From assembly GCA_034440635.1 (NCBI GenBank), contig JAOTON010001911.1, positions 889,001 to 953,000 of the forward strand: a stretch of DNA of 64,000 nt. The letters run 5' to 3'. The position numbers were made by a program, and so were the translations under genes. The notes below the pieces were generated by a model, which saw only the letters and a list, made by a program, of their open reading frames with translations, was not told where the DNA came from and made no database searches. This document shows positions 36,491-47,582 of this stretch, in pieces. Every line of letters starts with the position of its first letter. Positions within the stretch are counted from its first letter, which is position 1. Source of the DNA: Lepas anatifera (taxonomy: Eukaryota; Arthropoda; Thecostraca; Lepadidae).

Positions 36491-36820
36491 TGATGGATGA
36501 TAGGTGGGAGGCTTGCGTGAGCGGTGTAGAGGGCGCCAGGGGAGCAGTGCAGTGGTGAGAAGGTGCGACGGCGGACGTCGCAGCAGTGCTATGCAGAGGG
36601 CGCCAGTGGTGCAGTGGTGAAAAGGTGGAGCCAGTGGCAGTGGCGTAGTCAGCGGGCGCCAGGAGTGCTCTGAGGAGTCTCTGCAATGAGGTGTGGCCGG
36701 CAGGGAGAGGATCGGGACTGCAGAGGACGCTTCACAAACGCTGCAATGGTGAGTACCGATCGATCTGGAGTTCAAAGTCTCTATCATATATGCGAAGTGT
36801 TGTGTCTACTTGTTTATCAT

Positions 36821-36894
36821 GCTTGTAGTGTTTTGCTTCGGGGCAAGGTTTCTTTCCCTAAACCCCACGTGGGGGGTTTTTTTTTAAAATTAAA

Positions 36895-36976
<82 letters not shown>
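36821..36976. repeat. Flank duplication and poly(A) run left of the hAT-like element
   Basis: About 60 bases from GCTTGTAGTGTTTTGCTTCG (36821-36880) recur with few changes at 38365-38423, on the other side of the element 36977-38365. Between the left copy and the element is an 81-base A tract (36896-36976) with a single T. This is unlike a normal 8-bp hAT target and suggests a mis-assembled junction or a complex insertion. Confidence 0.6.
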
Positions 36977-36977
<1 letters not shown>

Positions 36978-38365
36978 AGAGGTGGGCGCCGCTACCAATT
37001 TCTTTAAACCGCTACCGCTACTTCCGCTACCTTGGTAACGTGAAACCGCCACCGCTACTCCGCTACTTTTTTTGAAAACACGAAAGCGCTACCCGCTACT
37101 CCGCTACTCCGCTACCGCTACTTTTTAGTATAAAGCGCTACCAAAGCGCTACTCCGAAAATGTTCAGGTCGATCTAAATAAATTCCACAGACAGCCAACT
37201 TTTATTCGTATATTAGAGCCAAAGTTCACTCCATGCCCAAAGCATGCACCAACACAATCATTCACACAATCTTCTCTTTTCGTTGGACCTCCTGCCAGTG
37301 GTTTGACCTCGAGAGGTCCACCTCGTGACCTAATATGACCTGAGGTCATGAAAGGTCAGAAAGTGACCTTGTTGTATATCAAATGAAAGCCAGGGACAAG
37401 GCAAATACGATGGTGTTTGTTTCAGCGCTCTAGCTTAATTAGGTCAAAAGTTATTGTCAAAATGCTGTTTTTGACCCCTGGTGACCTTGGATGACCTTGG
37501 AAAAGTCAAAGGGCAAATATGACTTCTGGGATCCGTGAAAGGGTGTCCATAAACGCTGTTCTGAGCAGTCGTGAGTATTTGCAATCATTTTTGTGGCTTT
37601 TAGATCATGAGACAGCTCTTCCCCATGCTTTTCCAATGGGAGAGGTCGCCTCGTGACCTGACCTCAGGTCACGAAATAGAAAAATCCCGGCTATACACGT
37701 TGTAGACCCTGGAAGGGTCATGAAGTGTAACAAGTTTCAAATAGATTAACTTAGAAAAGTAGCTCTTATAGAGCTTCAAAGTTGAAGTGAGGTGACCTTG
37801 GTTGACCTTGCCTGGTGACCTGACCTTGGGTGACCTGGGATAAAAATTTTCCGGGATGGTGGGAAAATGATGAGGTGAGAGATAGAGCCCTCAACCACGG
37901 TGCTGCGTTTCGTCGTTTTTCTGCTATCTCGAAAAAACCTTAGGGGGGCATCGATGGCCCGGTTAGGCGAGGGTTAAAACAAAAAAAAATATACTGAGGC
38001 CACGAAGTCAATGGCCTTCAGAGGACATGCTTGATATATATTTACTCTTTCACCATGTTGGCCTCCATTACAGCCCCTGTAAATCAATTGACTATGCTAC
38101 TTTTGAGGACGTTTCTACTCCAAACTCACACATGAATCCCCTCGTTGGCATAGACCTTGTTTTGCGTGCCTAATATTTTGAATTTAGGATACGCTTAAAA
38201 AGCTGCTGGTAGCGGTAGCGCTTTTAATTTTCTAGAGTTCGCTACCCGCTACTCCGCTACTTTTTTTGGTAGAGAAGTCGCTACCGCTACTCCGCTACCA
38301 TTTAGGAGTCCGCAAGTTGCGGAGTAGCGGAGTAGCGGACTAAAGTAGCGGACCGCCCACCTCTG
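36977..38365. mobile_element. hAT-like element with CAGAGGTGGGCG ends
   Basis: A 1389-base element. The left end CAGAGGTGGGCGCC and right end CGCCCACCTCTG are inverted. Both sub-termini are packed with short CCGCTACTCCGCTAC words in opposite orientation, as in hAT elements whose transposase binds repeated motifs. The core (37275-37980) is an AGGTCA/TGACCT-rich fragment ending in GGCGAGGGTTAA. No transposase frame. The expected 8-bp duplication cannot be checked because the left side is a poly(A) run. Confidence 0.75.
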
Positions 38366-38442
38366 CTTGTAGTGTTTTGCTTCGGGGCGAGGTTTTATTG
38401 CCATAGCGCCACGTGAGGGGTTTATCATTGGAACTTGTGCCA

Positions 38443-38446
<4 letters not shown>

Positions 38447-38506
<60 letters not shown>
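38447..38506. repeat. (AT)n microsatellite
   Basis: About 30 AT repeats. The apparent Tyr-Ile open frames across it are artefacts. Confidence 0.97.
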
Positions 38507-38511
<5 letters not shown>

Positions 38512-40487
38512 CATAGGCGGAGGAGGGGCAATAATATGTATACAGGGGGCAAAGCGAGAGGGGCACGTGCCCCTGATCGACCCTCGGCACCCCCTGCAAT
38601 GGTCACGGCGCCTCCTGCAAGGTCGGTGGCGCCCCTAATATGTCGCTCCCCCTCCAAGGTCAGTGGGGAAACTGTGGTCAGCGTTCCCAAGAATAGCTAC
38701 GTTCCCAATAATGGGAATATTGGCCCATATTTGGGAACTCTTGTTCCATAAAAGGAAACGCACGTTCCCAAGGATGGGAACGCCCGGAACGATGTTTTGA
38801 GAAAACACAACAGGAGCTTAGAAAAGATAAAGGGAATCTTTCTACCTGGTCAATTTTAACTCTTCCTAAAATTTGAGGGGGAGTTCTACTTTGAATTAGA
38901 AAATCTGTCTTTGAACGCTCCCTCAAATATTCGTCTAAACTGCGCGATCCAGCCCCAACGGTAAAGAACGATGAAAAGATTGCTGTGAAACTGTGCAGCC
39001 AGACAGGTATTATTTTTTTAAGCTAATTTCCGGGGAAAGTCAATGAAAAATAGTAGTATAAAAACAAAATTACAAAATTGTAGACTGCAAAAATACTTTT
39101 ATTGGTGTCACACAGTTGCTGCTCACCATGTGCTGACGAATGAGGAAATAGAGGAAAACCGTGCCTTTTGTCTGTTTAGGAAGTAAATAGAGCTTAAAAG
39201 TGATATTTTCGCATTTTCTAAGTTTTTTATATTGATTTGTATTAGAAAGTTTTTAGATCCTGTAGTTTTTGTCCCCAAGATTGTTTGAATGATTCCGTAG
39301 TGTTTTGATGAATTATGGTGCGCCGATGCATCAACTCGATATTTTCTACTGGGGTGCTTCATTCATAGGCAGATCCAGGCGGGGAAAGAGAGGCACTTTC
39401 CCCGATCGCCCCTCGGCGCCCCCATCGACCCTCGGTGCCCCCCATCGACCCTCGGCACCCTGATCGACCCTCGGCGCAACCCCTTCGATTGACCCTTGGC
39501 GCCCCTTGAAATGGTCACGGCGCCCCTGAAAGGTCGATGTCGCCCCCCTGATATGTCGCTTCCCACCGCCCCCCAGGATGCGAAAATCCGATAAGATTTT
39601 GCGTCCACCTAATAGGTGTTGCCTAGGGTCTCAAGCTCCCCCTCAATATAGAGTGCATGCAGTAAAAACATCCGCGGAGACTGATCGAAGGCAATGGCGG
39701 GAGATGCTTGAGCCCCTGCCCCCCAAAGAAGTCCTGGATGTGAGAATTGGCCACTCTGTGATAGAATTTGGCACCCCCTGCTCGGAAGACGCCCCCCTTT
39801 CGAAAATAAACTTGGATCCGCCTATGCCTCCTTCTACTCCTTTGAGCCTGCTTCTTGCAGGGGCTGGCCCTTATCCTTGGGCTGCTATCATAGGCGGATC
39901 CAGGATTTCCGATCGGGGGGACACCTTCCCGGGGCGCCATTCTTTACCGGAAAACGCAATCGGATGAGCGCAAAATCCTGTCGGCGGGAGCCGATTTTTG
40001 CATCCTGGGGGAGGGTGGTGGGAGGGGATGGGAAGCGACATTTCAGGGGGCACCGTGACCATTTGAGGGGGCGCCGAGGGTCAATCAAGGGGGGCACGAA
40101 CTCCCTTTGCCCTCTGGATCCGCCTATGGGGCACTTGCCCACTTTGCCTCCCCTGGATCCGCCTATGGCTGCCATTCATATTTAGTCCGGAAAACTGACA
40201 TATTGAAATAATTCGGTAGATATACGCCTTTATTCGTTTCAAGCTGTCTGAAATTCCAGTTTCAATCTACGATGGAAAATGCGTTTCCAAATATGGGTCA
40301 TTGTTCCCATTGTTGGGAACGTAGTCATTCTTAGGAACGCTGACCACAGTTTCCCCCACTGAGGTGCGAAAATCGGTACCCACCTGACAGGTTTTGCCGG
40401 CCAAAAGTGGCGCCCCCTGGTCCGGAGGGCGCCCCCGGGATGGTGCCCCCGATCGTCAATCCTGGATCCGCCTATGTATGTATATAC
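38512..40487. repeat. Second cluster of GGATCC-type hAT-like repeats
   Basis: Ends CATAGGCGGA or GGATCCGCCTATG at about 38512, 39364, 39822 and 40475, in both orientations, with CGATCGACCCTCGGCGCC phrases tandemly repeated at 39395-39490. Two blocks with GTTCCCAAGAATAGCTACG/GTTCCCAATAATGGGAA words (38683-38790, 40285-40360) are inverted copies of one another and bracket the cluster. Confidence 0.65.
39889..40167. mobile_element. hAT-like MITE with duplicated right end
   Basis: Left end CATAGGCGGATCCAGG. Two successive right ends TGGATCCGCCTATG, at 40115-40128 and 40154-40167. Flanks GCTGCTAT and GCTGCCAT (seven of eight) fit the outer end, so the inner end is an internal duplication of the terminus. 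Confidence 0.82.
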
Positions 40488-40617
40488 CAGCATTGAGGGT
40501 CTCTGGCCGAGTGATGATTCGAGCGAACGGTCTGTTCCACTGCCCACTTGGAGATTGAATCCAAATTGTAGAGCGACTCATTTTTTCTGTAGCTCCTAGT
40601 TTTTCTTCTGGCCATGA

Positions 40618-42828
40618 CGCAGCCACCCATGACGGTTGAAAAGCCTACGTTTTCGGGCTCTGGGGCGATGAATCGCCTTTGAAAGATTTTTAAGCTCTTT
40701 ATTGAACTTCAGAATCGGGATGAGGTCAAACAAGCAGCCCTATCTCAATTATGTCGGGTATCGCCAGATATTTACCGTACCTTACCTACGGCTGTCGAAA
40801 TTTTGGAGGCCAAATTGCCTGCAGGTTCCGCTCTCTGACGAGCTCTAATTAACAGGAGTCCTCATTTGGTCTTTCTCAGACAGAGAGACTGAGTGGCAAA
40901 CCACGGGCATCGCCCGTGGATGGGATATGTTTTTAGTCAGGGACCTCGTACTATAGGTGAGTGCAGTTTGAGCCAAGTCTCGCCTTGAACTGTTATTTGT
41001 ATGATTGTTTACCTGAATGGGCTCGGAAAGCAGTATCCTACGCATTCGAGGGTTTAAAGCAAGCTTTCCCATCCCACGGAATCATTGAGGCCCAGGTGCG
41101 GATTCGAAGTTGGAAGTTCGATGGAAGCTCTGATTTGGACGTGTTCCTCATCAAGCTGAAGGGGCTGGTTAGCTGATCGTGCCCCAATTTACCGGATGGG
41201 GAGCACGATAGTCTTCAATTACTCCCTGCAATGACTACCCCAGCAGTTCCATTCTCTTCTGGTCTGGTCAGGATTCACTTTCAGTCCACCGCGACTACCG
41301 TCCGCAACATGTGTTGCGCGGCCTGACTGAGCAGGAATCAGACAGATCAGCTTCAGGTGTGTTGGGTAACAGATCCTTGGGAGTTCCTTTGTCAAAGGTG
41401 GGAGAGTTGAAGCGGTAGTTGGCGTGACTGCAGGGGCAAAATCGGAGGAAGGGACCGGTTGGACGCACCTGCCATTGCTGCGGCAACACTGGGCACATTA
41501 AGGTGGTCTGTTGACGGCGCCGGGCCACCTGCTACCAGTGCAGCACGGTCGGCCAATTGGCCCGTGTGTGCCGATCGGGGACGCGGGGAAACCCCAACCG
41601 GGCTGCCGGGTCGGAACCACCGAACAGGCTCGCCTTTAAAGGGAATGTGGCACCTTGGTCGAATCCTGTAATTTAGTGCAGTCAGGCGTGCTTTTAGCCA
41701 AAAATAATGAAACCACTCATGATTTCTCTGAAAAATGTACAATAAGCTCAATATTTTGATTTTTAAAATACTCCTCTAGAAAAAAATAACTATCAGCCTT
41801 TGGATGATGTCACGATCTGGCAACCACTACCATACTTGAAACGCTTCCAAGGCTTCGATTGGCTGATGCTCATCGTGACGTCAGCATATGTCGTCACACC
41901 AGCAGGTCACAACAATGGCCGCCCGGCGAGGGGTTAATGAGGGGGTTGGTGTCAGGTAGGTTTTAGCTTTTTTCTACGAAAATATCGAGTTCCAAGACAA
42001 ATTATATATGGAGTACCGGGTTTTCCGACTTGCCTTACAATTGGCTATCTCAGTTAAAATCACGTTATGAAGGTGCCACATTCCCTTTAAACAGGAGGCA
42101 GCAGGACATTCGCTCGATACGCAGTACCCACAGGGGCTGACGGTGAAAGCCGAGTCAGGCTCGAACACTGGACCTGTTGGATGTCAAGACATGTTGTAAG
42201 TAAGGGCTCTCTGTAAGGACATGACGCCTAATGACGGTCTTGGTGGTGTTCTGACATCTTCATTGCTGGACGCTGGGTCTTCTATTATTATCATTCACAA
42301 AGCTGTGTTTAATGTTCTTACTCGAGCGCCTACTCTTTTCGAGAGTGTGAGGAAATCTTAAACTGCAGCAGGTGATCTGCCAGGAAAGGCCCAGACTGCT
42401 CCTACAATAGATCACATTGTCGTTCCGTTCTTTGATTCTGGAGCCATTGATATCCCGGTGGTGTAAGGTCTATAGTTTCTGTCGTGTTGTCCCTGCGTTG
42501 TAAATATGTTTTAGGTCGGCTAGCGATGGCCACTTCACATGCTGCTCGATCAGTATCGGTGTCCGGAACTTTGGTCGGAAAGGTCACCATTTTTCATGAT
42601 GTCTTTGTTACCTCTAGGCACGAACTCATGGTTCCTTGATTTCTCCTAGCCTTGATTACCGTGGTACAGCGGTATTGGAGCCGACTGAGAAGATATGTGG
42701 GTCTTGTCTTTGTACCCTCCATGGTAAATGCGACCGGCGCTAACGTTTTGTTCATTGTCAGAAACATCACCACGGAGCCAGTCACTGTTCCAAAGCGTTC
42801 AGAAATTGCGCAGATGAAAGTTCGTGGT
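40618..42828 (+). pseudogene. Decayed LTR-retrotransposon gag and protease
   Basis: Broken coding sequence on the plus strand. A gag-like stretch includes YLYDCLPEWARKAVSYAFEG and KFDGSSDLDVFLIKLKG at about 40985-41170. It is followed by a nucleocapsid zinc knuckle C-X2-C-X4-H-X4-C at 41470-41511 and a second at 41530-41571, in which the His is replaced by Gln. After a MITE insertion (41640-42086) comes a retropepsin-like LLDAGSS with the active-site Asp codon at 42269-42271. Then an RT-proximal linker, GLVFVPSMVNATGANVLFIV, lies at about 42691-42750. Several in-frame stops and shifts make it inactive. Gag with two knuckles then protease points to the Gypsy/Bel side of LTR elements; no reverse transcriptase follows. 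LTRs were not identified. Confidence 0.75.
41640..42086. mobile_element. TTAA-MITE copy 4, inserted in a retrotransposon relic
   Basis: Same family and orientation, with perfect TTAA on both sides (41636-41639, 42087-42090). It interrupts the decayed gag/protease sequence just after the second zinc knuckle, so it is younger than that relic. TGACGTCA is at 41876-41883. Confidence 0.95.
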
Positions 42829-42836
42829 GCTGAGTG

Positions 42837-43102
42837 CATAGGCGGATCCAGGATTGCCGATCGGGGGAACTTTCCGGGGGCGCCATCCGGAACAGGGGCA
42901 CTTTTGACGGGCAAATCCTGTCAGATGGGCGCAAAACCCTATCGGTGGGCGGTGAAATTCGCATCCTGGGGGAGGGGGGTGGGAAGCGACATTTCATGGG
43001 GCACCATTGACCTTTCAGGGGGGCGCCGTGAGCATTTCAGGGGGCGCCGAGGGCTGATCGGGGGAGGTACGTGCCCCCTTTTGCCCCTTGGATCCGCCTA
43101 TG
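42837..43102. mobile_element. hAT-like MITE inserted in the retrotransposon relic
   Basis: A 266-base unit with ends CATAGGCGGATCCAGG and CTTGGATCCGCCTATG and a perfect 8-bp duplication GCTGAGTG (42829-42836 and 43103-43110). This is the clearest definition of the CATAGGCGGATCC family in the window. Confidence 0.96.
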
Positions 43103-43242
43103 GCTGAGTGTCCGCTTGGGGCAAGGGTTTGGCCACCTCCGCGGAAAAGTAGGACTGGCTTAAACAATTCCGAGCTCACGGAGTCTCAGAGGTCTTCTGT
43201 GTTTCCAAGGTTGCAAAAGTACGAAGTTGTTTTAAACGGTCT

Positions 43243-43590
43243 TTAGGGATACAAGGCATTTTGTTTATTTTGACCTGGTATGGTCATGCTATGCGTTAGG
43301 TATTCGATTTTGGGTAACGGAAGCTGTCGAATGATGCCTAAAAGTTGGCTCTTAGGAATATCTGTTAGACGCTAGAGCCAAAATCTTTCTCTAACCTGTC
43401 ACATTCCTTGACCTTTCATGACCTCCATATTGACCAGAGCCAAAAGGTGGCTGATAGTGTATCGTAACATTTATCATGGGCTAACTTCCACCATACGTTT
43501 TTTGCTATGCCGGCATAGGAGCAGAGAGCGAGGGAGAGGGGTGTTGGGAAAACACCCGTTGCGCCGAAGGTGGATTGATGGAGCCCCATC
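43243..43590. repeat. AGGTCA-rich TTAA-type element fragment
   Basis: Matches the second half of the copy at 8990-9785 (GACCTGGTATGGTCATGCTA and the block around AGACGCTAGAGCC). The right end is GGCAGGGGTTAA near 43585-43590. Inserted next to or into the retrotransposon relic. Confidence 0.6.
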
Positions 43591-44436
43591 TTGGCAGGGG
43601 TTAAGTTACCTATTACAAAGATGCAAAAAAATCGGCACTGTCTACTTGTCATCGGAATCAACTACAGTTTGATTCAGCTATTACCAGCGTTTAGGAACAT
43701 AATTATGGGCGGTATGTGATCTGCAATATTTTTGCTGCCCTTGAGCTCAGGGCAGAATATATCATACCAAATGATGGTTCAGAATACCGAAAATACAGTG
43801 TACCCGGCAGTACGTTGTTGTTAACACCTCCTGGATGCACCAAAGAATCATTGCACCAAAGAATCACCATGTTTTACTGTACGACTTTGTCCATAATTGG
43901 GATCACCCGTCGACAATATGTATAATAAACTGAAACTGAAACTGAAATTGAATGTCAAAAAGAGGAAATTCAGCCTCCCATAGTTTTTTTCTGGCGGTAG
44001 AAACTCCCCTTTTCTGGAAAAGTCCCCCTCTGTGGCTGATAGCCGAAACGAAGCCGAAGAATCGAACATTTTCATCCTCATATTATTTTAGTTTAAATGT
44101 TCGAAGTGAGTGTGCGATTGTGTGTGTGGGTGTGTTTTTTACCGGTACCTAATCCTTATCCTTATCCTTACTCTACTTGGAGGCTGTGAGCGCATGCGCC
44201 TGTGGCTGCAGCGACCCCTCCAGGTAGAATCCCATCCTCTTGATCCTCACCTTTCCTCATCCTTACTATCTCCTTCCATAGTTTATCATCACTTCATGCT
44301 CATTGCGACAACACTTTAAAAGCCACCTCATTTGTGTGGAAGTGTGAGAAATACATGATTATGATACTTCCGTCCCACTTTCCCGCCCTTCTGGTAGGGA
44401 TGATAGAGGAATCCATCCAAATCAGTTAGTTCTTAA

Positions 44437-45675
44437 CCCTATTTCCGTCAGGCTCCCGGCTACCCCCTATTTCCGGCAGGGGGGGCAATATCGGCCCCCC
44501 TAAGATCTCGTAATCTAACCGGCCGATTTTGAAAATTCAAAGTGCTATAGATTCCCCTGACGCTAAACTTTATTTTGAAAAAAGAAAATTTCAAAATTTT
44601 GATTTTTAAGGAGAAAGTCGTGCAAAATATACAATTTTTGTGTATTTTTTAGATTTTCCATAACCCTTGTCTCTGTTGTACGATTTTCACAAAACTAGTT
44701 CAGATTTACAAATAATTGACCCAAAATTGTCATATACTCGAGTTACGCAAAAATTAGAAATTCAATGGCAGTTCCAGGACCAGGACTATGAGGGGAAATA
44801 TATACAACCTAAAAAGTTTTGTTGCGCGGATTAGAAGCCGTGATATACTGCTTGGCATCTTTGACACATAAATAAATGAAAAAAGTGAAAAACTCATCAG
44901 GGGCGGATGCAGTAAGGTAAAACAGTGGGGTAAAATACATCCCAACAATATGCGAGTGGTATGCATGAGTATATTAGTCCCTCGACTAGTTGAAATTTAT
45001 TTCTGATAATTTTTACCCTCCCATGGCAGCTCTGGGAAAGGGGGTGACATAGGCGGATCAAGGACTCTCGTCGTGGGGGGCGGGTGGGGGTGATTGGAAA
45101 CACATTTTTAATATACAACGATATTGAGTCGCGGCGGTGATACTGGCTGGGAATATGCATTTTGAAAATGTGTAGTGACTGGACACGCCTCTGGTAATCT
45201 AGAATTTGGTTATAACTATTTTGAATTTTCATATACCCAATTGTATTCGCCCTGGCACGGCTGTAAGCAGTCTTCTCACTTACTAACGTTTAGTCCTTCT
45301 TGATAACATTCCCCCCATTTTGAACTGCTGTAACCGCCCCTGATGAATACAAATAGTGACAATTGTGAATGCACTATCATCTCACATAAAAAATGATATA
45401 ATAAAACCATATAACTGGTATCAGGATCAGCAGAGACGGCTTCCTTTTACAAAGAACCCATCGCATACGATAATACTTGGTTTGTGGATAGAACCTCCCC
45501 AAAAACCCAGCCATAGCTCCGCCCCTGGTAAATATATAATATTGACAATTTCAGAAAACCTGCCTGTACTAGTTTTAGGAAAAGTCAGGAAGTTTCAAAG
45601 TTCTATCGCAAGCCGTTTCGGAGATATTCTTGAAAAACCTTAGGGGGCAATATTAGCCCCCTGCCGGAAATAGGG
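44437..45675. mobile_element. TTAA-flanked transposon K3
   Basis: A 1239-base element between TTAA at 44433-44436 and TTAA at 45676-45679. The inverted ends read CCCTATTTCCG on both sides, followed internally by GGGGGGCAATAT and its complement. No open frame of note. The interior contains shorter hAT-type repeat ends (GGGGCGGATGCAG near 44899 and CCGCCCCTGATG near 45330). The AGGTCA motif is not enriched here, so this is a different TTAA family from K1 and K2. Confidence 0.82.
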
Positions 45676-45679
45676 TTAA

Positions 45680-47160
45680 GGCTGCATTCAGTGACCTAGG
45701 TACCATGCAATTGCACAATTTCAATCACGATCGGCTGGAATATGCGGCTACAATGAAGATACTTACACAACTTTGGAAATGAAATCCGGGTTTCAATCCG
45801 ATTGTTGTCAATCCGCATATAATAAGATCTTGCAGGATCTAGTAGCGTGATGGTAGCTTATTGTCCCCACAGTGCAGAGAGTAGACTTTAAAGACCTTCA
45901 GAGAATTGAATTTTCCTTGTAATTTTGCGTGAAGGGAGTGAAAAAATGTATACAGAAATGTTAACAGAAATGTGGATGCAATTGAGGTTGAATACTTTAT
46001 CCGCTACAGCTCTGTCCTCATCCAAGCCAAATTGTCATGGAAAGCGGGATCGGTCTATCCTGATTATCAACTCTATCCTGATCGCCTCTCGCACATGAAA
46101 ACTAAGTCATAGTAAATATTTAAAAGTAGGGGTACGGGTTATCTGTAATTTTCTAGCCTGTTGTTTAAGTAAAAATTGGTTATGGCGGACAATGTTGAAA
46201 TCTGTCGCCTGGATTTCTGTATCTGTGATGGCTCTGACGTTTAGAGGTGGGCTTTACCTAAACAACGGGAGCTCAAACGATGAAAATGGCGATGTCCGAT
46301 ATGCGCCCCTTGATGTGTGCGATTTTCTACAATGTTGTGATTTTGAATGGTGCTGACGTCATGGTGGTCACTTACGAATCTTCATGTGGACAGGTCGCAA
46401 TTCTCTGCAGAAGTGTATACGAGAACTGTTCTAAACATGGTATGACGCGTGTCCAGAAAGTTATTTCTTTCTGTGTAAGGGTTATTTTCGGGAACAAGGC
46501 GAAAGGATCATATTAGCGATGTTTTAAGAAGTTTGAAGTGACCTGCGGCGCGAATAATCGACCTGTACTATTAAGTGTGTCGACTAAGACATATTGACAA
46601 CCGAGAACCACATAGCATAGCGAACAAACTCATCATTAGGCAGAATCCCACGGGAGCCGTCACGCGCCAGGGCAGGCTTTATAGATTATCACCAATCAGA
46701 ACCGAGAGCGGAAGGAGACGATTTAATTAACAGATTGTGCAACATTATAAACGACTGCCACAGCGTATTTACACAGCCAAACAGCCAGTTTCAGACGGTG
46801 TCCGCACTCTTACATGAGAAGTGCTCCCTAACTAGTACGCGTGTGAGAATATATCAATGTTATGTTTTTACCGCATACTTTTAACCGTGTACTTTTTATA
46901 CCGTGTTATGTTTTTACCTCATACTTTTAACCGTGTACTTTTTATACCGTGTGCTTTGTGACATATTGACGCGAGGCATGCAAAACCAAATGATTGGATT
47001 ATCTCATGAACAATACAAGAGATAAGAGAAAAACATACCAAGACAGATAGGTACAAGAGGCAAGGGACAAAAGAGCATCCCAAAAAGACGCTAGGCCCCA
47101 AGGTTTTCGTGACATTACTCTTACTTAGTTACGTCACTATTTGTTGCTATTTTATCACTC
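45680..47160. other. Intron 1, distal part: nothing recognised
   Basis: AT-rich sequence with one tandem duplication (46861-46952). Open frames up to about 80 codons have no recognisable features or splice context. Confidence 0.5.
46861..46952. repeat. 46-bp tandem duplication
   Basis: TATGTTTTTACCGCATACTT and the next 26 bases are repeated once directly (46861-46906, 46907-46952) with one difference. Confidence 0.9.
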
Positions 47161-47219
47161 AGAACTGCAGGGGTGTGCAAGGAACCGAAGGCGCTATCGG
47201 CACCCCGCACAGTACTTAC

Positions 47220-47292
47220 TTTGAGATGCCGCACACGTCACAAGGGCGGCCACAACGCCCACCACGCCGGCGAACCTCACCGAGGACCCCAT
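47220..47292 (-). CDS. CLIP-domain serine protease, exon 1: start codon and signal peptide
   Basis: First coding exon of a secreted protease read on the minus strand. From the ATG at 47292-47290 it encodes 24 residues plus one base: a short polar start, a hydrophobic core rich in Val and Ala (VVGVVAALV), then a small-residue stretch (CAAS) typical of a signal-peptidase site. It ends at a consensus donor (CAAA|GTAAGTAC) in phase 1, which fits the phase-1 start of the exon at 31015. It was chosen because it is the only exon found upstream that supplies a signal peptide in the right phase. The initiator-like pentamer TCAGT lies about 10 bases before the ATG, so the true transcription start is uncertain. 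A hAT-like repeat begins 82 bases upstream. The whole predicted precursor is 431 residues if two bases missing from exon 4 are allowed for. RNA evidence would settle the first exon. Confidence 0.8.
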
Positions 47293-47373
47293 CACGTCAA
47301 CTGACCAGTTCGGTAATCCGGCGAGCCGGTGTCTTCCAGGGCGCGCTGAGGCTCCGCCCCGGCCCGCTCAGGC

Positions 47374-47582
47374 CATAGGCGGATCCAGGATCTCCGAGGG
47401 GGGCACCCGGTCACCGGTTGCCGTTCGGACCGGAGGGGCGCCACTTGTGGATGATAGAACTTATCAGGGGCACCGATACAGGGGGTTGCGTTTCAGAAGA
47501 GCCCCGGTGTCATTCCACGGGGCGCCAGAGCTCGATATCGCGGGGGGGTGGCGTGACCCCCATGCCCCCGGATCCTCCAATG
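47374..47582. mobile_element. hAT-like repeat just upstream of the protease start codon
   Basis: Left end CATAGGCGGATCCAGG is perfect. The right end is degraded (CCCCCGGATCCTCCAATG). Flanks do not match convincingly (GCTCAGGC and GCCCCAGC). The body carries the same GGGGGCGCC-rich words as the other copies. It lies 82 bases 5' of the ATG on the minus strand. Confidence 0.72.

Noticed and set aside
37275..37980. A separate full AGGTCA-rich transposon inside the hAT-like element
   Set aside because: Only its right end (GGCGAGGGTTAA) is visible; the left end is missing, so it is treated as a captured fragment.
38410..38690. Frames containing long Tyr-Ile runs, also near 56640 and 63240
   Set aside because: Translation of AT microsatellites.
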